Positions 56,213-64,000 of a stretch of DNA of 64,000 nucleotides are shown piece by piece; the first letter of the stretch is position 1, and every line of letters begins with the position of its first letter. The stretch covers positions 229,429 through 293,428 of the forward strand of contig NW_021940920.1 in NCBI RefSeq assembly GCF_004337985.1, written 5' to 3'. The translations under genes were made by a program, and so were the position numbers. The notes below the pieces were generated by a model. The model searched no databases and was not told where the DNA came from. It saw nothing but the letters and a program-made list of their open reading frames with translations. The DNA comes from Pyricularia pennisetigena (taxonomy: Eukaryota > Ascomycota > Sordariomycetes > Magnaporthales > Pyriculariaceae).

Positions 56213-57378
56213 ATGAGCATCAACGATATCAAGCTCCCTGAGCCCTTTGCGAGCATTCCTCGGGAAACTTTTCTATTTGGCCCCTCGCCCATACAGCACC
56301 TTGAGCGCATTTCAGAAGCGTTAGGCGGCAAGGTGAACGTTTACGCAAAGCGGGATGACTGCAATTCGGGTCTGGCATATGGCGGCAACAAGACACGGAA
56401 GCTGGAGTATGTTAACCCCCTCACCCCCTTTCAAACCAGACTTTTCCGTCGGGAAAGTACCAAGAAGGGCTAACGCGGGCGCAAACCCCTCCCCCCTCCC
56501 AACCCGCCCGCAGATACCTCGCAGCAGAAGCCAAGGCACAGGGCGCTGACACGCTTGTGTCCATCGGCGGCGTCCAATCAAACCACACGCGGCAGGTGGC
56601 GGCCGTCTCGACCAAGCTCGGCCTCAAGGCGGTCCTGGTCCAGGAGCACTGGGTCCCCGACTGGTCGGACCCGGTGTACGGCAAGGTGGGCAACATCCAG
56701 CTGTCGCGGCTGATGGGGGCCGACGTCAGGCTCGACCCGTCCGGGTTCGGCATCGAGCACAAGAACTCGCTCGCGGCAGCGGTGGCGGAGCTGCAGTCGC
56801 AGGGCAGGAAGCCGTACGCGATCCCGGCGGGGGCCAGCGACCACCCGCTCGGCGGGCTCGGCTTCGCGCGCTGGGCGTTCGAGGTGGAGGAGCAGGAGCG
56901 GCAGATGGGCGTCTTCTTCGACACGGTCATCGTGTGCGCCGTGACGGGCTCGACCATGGCGGGCATGGTGGCCGGGTTCAAGCTGGCGCAGCGAAGGTGC
57001 GGGTCCAAGCCGCGGCGCGTCATCGGCATCGACGCCTCGGCCACGGTGCCGCAGACCAGAGAGCAGGTGCTCCGCATCGCGCAGGCGACGGGCCGCAAGA
57101 TCGGCCTCGAGGACGGCGTCGACAACGTCACGGCCGAGGACGTCGAGCTCGATGATCGCTACCACGCCGGCATTTACGGCGTCCCGGACCAGCAGACCAA
57201 GGATGCCATCCGGTTCGGGGCCAGCACCGAGGCCTTCATTACCGATCCCGTCTATGAGGGTAAGAGCTTGGCCGGCATGATGGATATGATTCGGAAAGGG
57301 GAGATCAAGCCCGGGAGCAACGTCTTGTATGCGCACTTGGGTGGCCAGCTTGCGCTCAATGCCTACTCCGACATGTAA
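56213..57378 (+). CDS. acdS: 1-aminocyclopropane-1-carboxylate (ACC) deaminase (352 aa)
   Basis: PLP enzyme that opens the ring of ACC, the plant ethylene precursor, to 2-oxobutyrate and ammonia; cytosolic. Exon 1 56213-56406 and exon 2 56514-57378, intron 56407-56513 (107 bp, phase 2). The join gives [20 protein letters not shown]. The PLP Lys is K60 (in GGNKTRK) and the proposed nucleophile Ser is S87 ([16 protein letters not shown]). With the same +9 offset that Lys51 and Ser78 of the Pseudomonas enzyme require, and +18 further on, the discriminating pair is present as Glu313 ([11 protein letters not shown]) and Leu340 ([12 protein letters not shown]), 27 residues apart as in bacteria. D-cysteine desulfhydrases differ at these sites, so true ACC deaminase is favoured. 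Length is about 14 residues more than bacterial forms. Exon 2 is very G/C-rich at third positions compared with APT1 next to it. The antisense 269-codon frame is a shadow. Confidence 0.95.
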
Positions 57379-59210
57379 TGATACCAAGTCTAGTGGTACA
57401 CGCCTTTGCTACTACGGACAGCTCCCAAGTAATGAATTACCTACCTGCCTAAATTTATGGTAACTGACGGTGGCTTGGTTGGCCGGGGAACGGCGGCGGG
57501 GCGGATGGGGGATACTGAAATTTATTTGATAAGCACGATAAGATTTGCCGCAAGACTTTTCTTTCACCTTGGTCCGTAGAGCATCTTCGTCAATATTTCT
57601 CTTCTCTTGTCTCATGATCAAACCAGAATGTGAACTGGTTGAATTCTCTCTGGTTGATACTTAGAGATAATCAGGTATGTTAGCTTTTCTTTTTCTTTTT
57701 TTTTGCTTCTGTCTTATTCTCTTCCGGGTTTTCCATGATGATTTTCCAAAATATAATGCTTGACTTCCTAGCCACAATGTGCGGATGCAAGAGATATACC
57801 CTCTGATCACAACTCGAGCTTTTCGTCTTTGACAAACTGCACTTGTCGTCTATGAGAAGTATTTGAAGCTGACGGTTGATGGGATAAAGGATGCAGCATC
57901 GAGTTTCGGTTTAGCGTCCAGTGAGTGCAACAGAGTTTCGGAAGCGGATGGTGGAAATTTGCTACAGAAGTAGATTTTTTGTTTTAACTGCAGCAAAGGT
58001 TACATGCTAGGGCAAGCAGATAGATCAACGTATCAATCAATCTGGTACGCTGAAAGACGTCGATTCATGCTCGATCTGTTCCAATGTCTCAACAGTAACA
58101 TACAGTAAACACAGTTTAGAATGATATGCCTGCCTGTACCGTGGGTGAGCTTCCTTATCCCGCGGAATAAACAATCCCATTTTCAGTCCTCGGCTGAGCG
58201 GTATGGGGGAATGTGGGCCGGCACGTGCATCAAGATTTGAACGTGCGCCTACCACCTTACTGTACGTAACTGATTGACTGTACAGTAGTACCCTGTAATT
58301 AATTGCCTGAACTGTTCAGACTCGGAAACAGCCTTGGCACTACTCTACTGCCCACTTCCCCGGTGGAATCAAGAATGAATTAATTGGCTGATGAGAACAT
58401 CAAATCACTTGCATTGCCCGACAATTAGCATTCATTGGAGTTGGCAAGGCTCCTAGATCATGCTTTCTTACTGTGTAGATCACGAACGTCAGTCAGCGCC
58501 AATTGCACAGAAAAATCACATCCAGCATCTTCGTTCTTGGTCAGAGCCGGCCGACCGAGGTGCACATATCCCATTGCCGGAAGCCAAGTCTTCCCAGTGG
58601 TATTCCGTACCCCCGAGCTAGCTCCTCCAGGGATCAGCCCCTCCAACTCTCGCTTGGTGACCTCAGAAGGTTGGAGAATCGCAAGGTAAAAAAAGAATTG
58701 TGAGGAGAGAAGCACATGTCAATACGGGGTTCAAGGCTGAGTGAGGTACTTTGGGTTAGCTGTTTAGCACCACTTAGCGCCGTAGCTTCCAATCGCGCCC
58801 CCACACTCTAATCCTATGATTCCAATTCACCAGAGTGTCCAGCATGCAGCTAGGCACCTAATTCTAGGTAGGTACCTACTGTACCTTACCTTGACAGCAA
58901 GAATGGGGTCCCAACCAACCAAATCATCCGATCAGCCGAGCTCGGGCAGTGGCGGGTCAAGCGTTCGGAACCATGTGCATTGCATTCAATTGCATTCCAA
59001 TCCCATCACAGTCGCCCGTCCTGCCATGTACCGGGAAAACCTTGAGAGTCTTGGCCAATCGTCTCCCTTTCGTCATCCCAAGTCTGTCTTTGCCTCTGCG
59101 CTGGTCCAGCGGCATCGTTGCAACTCTCGGCTCTAGGGCCTGGGGCAAAATCACCCGGCCGCTTGCTTTCTCCTCATTGCCCACCTTGCTAGGTTGCTCG
59201 CATTCCGCGG

Positions 59211-59216
59211 TATAAG
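59211..59216 (+). promoter_or_regulatory. TATA-like element upstream of malate synthase
   Basis: TATAAG about 300 bases before the ATG. Together with the CreA-type CTGGGG at 59140-59145 it would suit a carbon-repressed glyoxylate gene, but both are short motifs that occur by chance. Confidence 0.3.
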
Positions 59217-59350
59217 CTGTAGCTCCATATTTCTTTTTCCCTCTTGAGCTTGTTGTTGTCCACCTCTCCCACGCTCACAACCTCTTCTGCATATTTTGCG
59301 GACTTGGATGTTTGACACTACCTTTGCTTTGGAGCTGTCGTCATTTTACC

Positions 59351-59367
59351 AAAAAAAAAAAAAAAAA
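59351..59367. repeat. Poly-A tract, 17 bases, in malate synthase leader
   Basis: Uninterrupted A run about 145 bases before the start codon, probably inside the 5' UTR. Confidence 0.85.
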
Positions 59368-59511
59368 GATAACACACCTTTGCCATTATCACAACCACTC
59401 GACTGGAGCTTCCATACTAGTAGTCTCCGGGATATCTCCAGACATTGCAAACATACCTTCTCACAGGGGGGCCTAAACCACCCGAGAACACAACACAGCA
59501 CATCACCCACC

Positions 59512-61389
59512 ATGGCTTCCACAGAGTCCATACTCCAGGGCGTCAACGTCCTGGGAACGGTCAATGAGTCTCAGCGCAAGATTCTGACACCGCCTGCCCT
59601 GGCCTTTCTCGCCCTGCTTCACCGCTCCTTCAACGAGCGCCGCAAGCAGCTGCTGGAGCGTCGGAAGCTGCGCCAGGCCGAGATTGACAAGGGCGTTCTT
59701 CCAGACTTCCTACCCGAGACCAGACATATTCGAGAGAACCTGACCTGGAAGGGAGCCGCGCCAGCGCCGGGCCTGGTTGATCGCCGGGTCGAGATCACGG
59801 GCCCCACGGACCGGAAGATGGTCGTCAACGCACTCAACTCAGATGTGTGGACGTACATGGCTGACTTTGAGGGTAAGTACCTTTGTTAGTTCAAAGTAGT
59901 ATGCGAAGCTGGACCATCTTGTCTGATTGTATAATGCCAATTGCGCGCGGAATAGACTCCAGCGCTCCTACATGGGACAACATGGTCAACGGACAAGTGA
60001 ACCTGTACGACGCTGTTCGCCGGCAGGTCGACTTCAGGCAGGGCAGCAAGGAATACAAGCTGCGAACTGACAGGACTCTACCGACGCTCATCGTGCGCCC
60101 CCGTGGGTGGCACCTCGAGGAGAAGCATGTGACCATCGATGGGGAGCCCATCAGTGGATCACTTTTCGACTTTGGGCTCTACTTTTTCCACAACGCACAT
60201 GAGGCTGTCAAGCGCGGCTTCGGTCCGTACTTCTACTTGCCCAAGATGGAGTCACACCTTGAGGCTCGGCTGTGGAACGATGCTTTCAACCTGGGCCAAG
60301 ACTACATTGGCATGCCCCGAGGCACGATCCGTGGCACGGTGCTCATCGAGACGATCCTGGCTGCATTCGAGATGGACGAGATCATCTACGAGCTGCGCGA
60401 CCACAGCTCCGGTCTCAACTGCGGCCGATGGGACTACATTTTCAGCACCATCAAGAAGTTCCGCCAACACCCCAACTTTGTGCTGCCCGACCGCTCGGCT
60501 GTCACAATGACGGTGCCTTTTATGGATGCCTACGTCAAGCTGCTGATTCAGACCTGCCACAAGCGCGGCGTGCACGCCATGGGTGGTATGGCTGCCCAGA
60601 TCCCCATCAAGGACGACAAGGAGGCCAACGACCGCGCCATGGAGGGTGTTCGGGCCGACAAGCTGCGCGAGGTACGCGCGGGCCACGACGGCACCTGGGT
60701 TGCCCACCCTGCCCTGGCGGCCATCGCATCAGACATCTTCAACAAGCACATGCCAACGCCCAACCAGCTGTTTGTGCGGCGCGAGGATGTGCAGATCACA
60801 GCCATGGATCTTCTCAACATGAACGTACCGGGCAAGATCACCGAGGATGGAATCAGGAAGAACCTGTACATTGGTCTCGGTTACATGGAGGCCTGGATCC
60901 GCGGCGTTGGATGCGTGCCGATCAACTATCTGATGTGAGTCTTGGTTGATCTGTCCCAATCTTTTGGGCTACCGAAGTATTTTGGAGAAAGAAAAAAAAA
61001 AGTGACATCTACTCACACAAAGCTCACAAACAGGGAGGACGCCGCGACTGCCGAAGTCTCCCGCAGCCAGTTGTGGCAGTGGGTCAAGCACGGCGTGAGC
61101 ACCGCAGAGGGCAAAAAGGTTGACAAGTCATATGCGCTCCGCCTCTTGCGTGAGGAGGCAGACAAGATGGCCAAGTCATTGCCCGCCGGCAACAAGATGC
61201 AGCTGGCCTCCAAGTACTTTGCTACACAGGTTACTGGCGAGGACTATGCCGACTTTTTGACAACGTGAGTAGAATTTGGTTTTTTTTTTTTTTTCCCACA
61301 AAATCTCGGAGACGCTAACATGCCATCACAGGCTTTTGTATAACGAGATCACGTCACCCGGAAGCGCCAGGCCTGCTTCGAAATTGTAA
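59512..61389 (+). CDS. MLS1: Malate synthase, glyoxylate cycle (542 aa, PTS1)
   Basis: Condenses glyoxylate and acetyl-CoA to malate; needed for growth on acetate, fatty acids and C2 compounds (acu-9 in Neurospora). Four exons: 59512-59872, 59956-60934, 61034-61264, 61332-61389; introns of 83, 99 and 67 bp. The ATG is in good context (caccATGGCT). The N-terminal helical clasp ([20 protein letters not shown]) leads into the TIM-barrel: [74 protein letters not shown], and [15 protein letters not shown]. The conserved RGTIR Arg, the Glu in IETI and the RWDY Asp region are present. The C-terminal domain ([20 protein letters not shown]) ends in the peroxisomal signal SKL. The final exon of 18 codons carries SKL, so skipping or misreading it would misplace the enzyme. 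Confidence 0.97.
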
Positions 61390-62204
61390 TTTTATCCAAG
61401 TGTATTTCCCGGCTGGGAAGCAGAGGATCTCAGACTTGGGACTGTATTCTGTGATTTATTAAGGATTTAGCCGTATGATTGATGTGTTGAATCGAAATTT
61501 GAGTTGAAAGAACGGCGGCGTCGTCTGGACTATTCTGTATTGTGTGCACAATAAAAAGAGTCTTTGCACAATGGAGTATAAAACTCTGCCGAAGACAGAT
61601 GGTAGATTTTTGATCTCTGCTCCGTCAAGAAGGTATGCAAGTCCGCTAGCAGAAACGGATATAAATTGTAGATGGAATCAATCTATGCACATCCACCCAA
61701 TCAACATGCCGCCCCTTCAATTATCGTCTTTTGCCCAATTAGCATCTTCGTCAATCATCGTCTTTCCCCATGGCTCATGGGCCTAGACAAAAAAGGCGCA
61801 TCTCCCCGCACAAGCAGCCCCAAATTGTCCACATTTCTGTCCATACACTCCAACCCTCGGCATGCGGGGTTTCAGTGGTAAACCTGGGGGCTAGACCCAC
61901 TCGGCTCGGCTGTTGTCGAAAGGAAGGGGGTCTGGTTTCTCCTCTTCTGTTGTGCCGGCTATTGCTGGTTGGGGGAGGACACAAAAAAGGGTCGTGGTCA
62001 GCAGTATATTTTTTGTGCGAGGCCGTGCGGGTTGTGTTTGAATTTCCTCCTGTTTTTTTTTTTTTTCTTCTCCCTTTTCTTCCACCTGGGGTTTGATTTG
62101 AGATTCATCACTCTCTCTTCCTTGTTTCTGGCCTGTCCCCTGTTGCCAGCGTCCGGCTGTATATCGAATTAATTGTCTAGATATCTCCCTGTAAATCAGC
62201 AAAT
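61390..62204. other. Intergenic, 0.8 kb
   Basis: Malate synthase 3' region and promoter of the CoA ligase. T-rich leader at about 62052-62066. No gene seen. Confidence 0.55.
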
Positions 62205-64000
62205 ATGGTCTTTGTTCCGCCAGGGTACCTGCCGAAGCTGCCGTTCGGTGAGTTTGGATCTAGGTCGAAGAAGCGGCGGCTCTCATAAAGCCTTGTTTGG
62301 CATGCATTTTAGTGTCTGAAAGAAAAAGAGTCCGGGGGAATATGGAGCTGGCAGAGCGAGCGGACGAGCTGACCTGACAAAACACCAAAAAAAAAGACCC
62401 TCCGGATTCCATGACCATCGAAGAGTTTATGAGTAATGAAAAATGTGGCCGTCGACCTTTGGCCGAGAGCAGGAATCCCTTCACCTGCGGGTTGACCGGC
62501 AAGACGTACAGCATCTCACAAGTCCGACAGCGGACCGACTTTCTCTCGAGGGCTCTGGGAAAGAGGCTGGGCTGGTCTCCTAACCAGGACTCACCCTGGG
62601 ACAAAGTGGTTGGGATATTCTCAGCCAACACGGTGAGTGGTGGACCAAAAGAGAGTCCGCCATCCCACCCCATTGGAGGAAAGCTTTATACTCACACCCT
62701 TCCCCTCCCTCCCCCCGGATAGATTGATTATCAAACCGTCATCTACGCGGTCCACCGGTTAAACGGCATCGTGACGCCGGCCAACGCGGTATATTCGGTC
62801 CCGGAGCTGGCCCACCAGCTCAAGTCGTCGGGGGCCAAGGCCCTCGTGACATGCGCGCCGCTGCTCGACACGGCGCTGGCCGCCGCCAAGGAGGCCGGCA
62901 TAGCCAGGGACAAGGTCTTTGTCATGTGGATGCCCGGGCCCGCGGCCCCGAGCTCGGTCGTCTCGGTCGACGACCTCATCCGAGAGGGCAGCGGCCTCCC
63001 GCAGTTGGAGCGGCTCAGGTGGCCAAGAGGGACCGGGGCACGCCAGACCGCCTTCCTCTGCTACTCGAGCGGCACGTCGGGCCTGCCCAAGGCCGTCATG
63101 ATCTCGCACCGCAACGTCATCGCCAACGTGCTCCAGTACGACACGTTCGACGGGCCCAGCCTCGCCAAGAGGGGCGTCACCACGCAGGCGACGTTGGGGC
63201 TCCTGCCGTTTAGCCACATCTATGCGCTCGTCGTCATCATGCACGCCGGCACGTGGAGGGGCGATGAGATTATCACCCTGCCCAAGTTTGAGCTGGGGAC
63301 CTTTCTCGCGGCGATTGAGAAGTTTAAGATATCAATGCTTTATTTGGTATGTTGTGAGCAAGACGTTGCAGAAACAGAAAAGAAAAAAAAAAAAAGAGCA
63401 CTAAACTAACGCAAAAGTCAAATCATCAAAATATTAAAAGGTCCCGCCAATAATCATCCAGATGGTCAAGAACCACGAGAAGCTGAAGCAGTACGACCTG
63501 AGCAGCGTGCACAGCGTCTTCTCGGGCGCGGCGCCGCTGGGCGAGGAGACGGTCGCGAGCCTCAACAAGATCTACCCGGACTGGGTCGTCGTCCAGGGCT
63601 ACGGCATGACGGAAACGGCAACGGTGGTGTCGGGCACCAGCGAGGACGACATCTACACGCGGTCCTCGGGCTCGCTCCTCCCGGGGGTCAAGGCCAAGGT
63701 CGTGGATCCGGACGGCAGCGAGGTCACGCAGCTCGACACGCCCGGCGAGCTCTGGGTCCAGTCCCCGTCCGTCACGCTCGGCTATCTCAACAACGAGAAG
63801 GCGACGCACGAGACCTTTGTGTGGGACGAGGACGGCCGCTGGATCCGCACGGGCGACGAGGTGCTCTTTACGCTGTCGCCGCGGGGCAATGAGCACCTAG
63901 TCATCCTGGATCGGATAAAGGAGTTGATCAAGGTCAAGGTACGTCTCGTAGTTTTTCTGATTGTCGACAGCTGACAACGTGTCGGGTTTTCAATCAAAAA
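62205..64000 (+). CDS. 4-coumarate-CoA-ligase-like AMP-binding enzyme (3' end outside window)
   Basis: Member of the adenylate-forming acyl/aryl-CoA synthetase family; acid substrate unknown. Exons: 62205-62247, 62397-62632, 62723-63346, 63441-63938; introns of 149, 90 and 94 bp, and a donor GTACGT at 63939 whose acceptor lies beyond the window. 467 residues are visible. The N-terminus is [20 protein letters not shown]. Motifs: the P-loop [78 protein letters not shown] and [11 protein letters not shown]. The small C-terminal domain with the catalytic Lys, and any peroxisomal signal, lie off the edge. Exon 2 uses an acceptor preceded by nine A rather than pyrimidines (62388-62396), but CTGAC branch-like sites are near and the join is phase-perfect. 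G/C-rich codons throughout. Confidence 0.92.

Larger units (their letters stand above)
57379..59511. other. Intergenic, malate synthase promoter, 2.1 kb
   Basis: No gene supported. Contains TAGGTAGGTACCTA with further GTACCTTACC copies (58864-58890), a CTGGGG element (59140-59145) that fits the CreA consensus SYGGRG, a TATA-like site (59211-59216), and a 17-base A tract in the leader (59351-59367). Confidence 0.5.

Noticed and set aside
56578..57387. 269-codon antisense frame and a 236-codon second antisense frame over ACC deaminase
   Set aside because: They arise from the strong G/C third-position bias of the sense gene and have no family features.
1..64000. CRISPR arrays, operons, secondary-metabolite cluster, prophage or other bacterial-type systems
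   Set aside because: Gene structure is eukaryotic throughout; no regularly spaced repeats, no polyketide or peptide synthetase, no clustered tailoring enzymes.

Overview
The window is nuclear DNA from a filamentous ascomycete (Pezizomycotina, most likely a Sordariomycete). The evidence is single-gene transcription units with short introns (mostly 60-180 bp, GT..AG, CTAAC/CTGAC branch sites), G/C-rich coding sequence, pyrimidine-rich leaders, and a fungal gene set: Chs5 exomer scaffold, CAP59/CMT1-type mannosyltransferase, Las17/WASP without a GTPase-binding domain, a Gin4/Cdr2-type kinase, and malate synthase ending in SKL. The genus cannot be fixed from the sequence alone. The assembly has two gaps (24554-25138 and 42369-42379). 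Splice junctions below were read by hand from GT/AG sites, reading phase and family conservation.

Layout. 1-1045 (-): RCC1 Ran exchange factor, running off the left edge. 1605-5052 (-): 1111-residue, largely disordered protein of unknown function. 6698-7986 (-): acyl-CoA thioesterase-like protein. 9450-10295 (+): short-chain dehydrogenase. 10596-12041 (-): Chs5. 12654-13451 (-): unrecognised protein, possibly mitochondrial. 14122-15612 (+): CMT1-like mannosyltransferase. 16063-18198 (-): WASP/Las17. 19768-20078 (-): 68-residue disordered protein. 20973-23855 (+): XPF/Rad1 nuclease. 24227-24504 (-): 64-residue hydrophobic micropeptide next to the large gap. 26165-28489 (-): SUB2/UAP56 RNA helicase with an unusually long first intron. 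29165-29722 (+): RNase P subunit Rpr2/Rpp21. 32131-34754 (-): Mug72-like ketopantoate reductase with a long disordered tail. 34755-43802: a 9-kb stretch with no supportable gene. 43803-47267 (-): SMC5. 49069-53030 (+): Gin4/Cdr2 kinase. 54394-55578 (+): acyl-protein thioesterase 1. 56213-57378 (+): ACC deaminase. 59512-61389 (+): malate synthase. 62205 to beyond the right edge (+): 4-coumarate-CoA-ligase-like enzyme.

How the genes relate. There is no biosynthetic cluster. Loose themes are genome maintenance and nuclear function (RCC1, XPF, SMC5, SUB2, RNase P), polarity and cell-surface delivery (Chs5, WASP, mannosyltransferase, Gin4 kinase, APT1), and peroxisomal or acyl-CoA carbon metabolism at the right end (malate synthase, CoA ligase, and a thioesterase elsewhere). 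ACC deaminase carries the residues that separate true ACC deaminases from D-cysteine desulfhydrases, which would fit a plant- or soil-associated lifestyle (inference). I did not find a convincing new multigene system. The most useful leads are splice architectures that could switch protein function (WASP acidic tail, SUB2 long intron, an in-frame stop-free intron in the mannosyltransferase), two small proteins easily missed by annotation, and the gene-free island.
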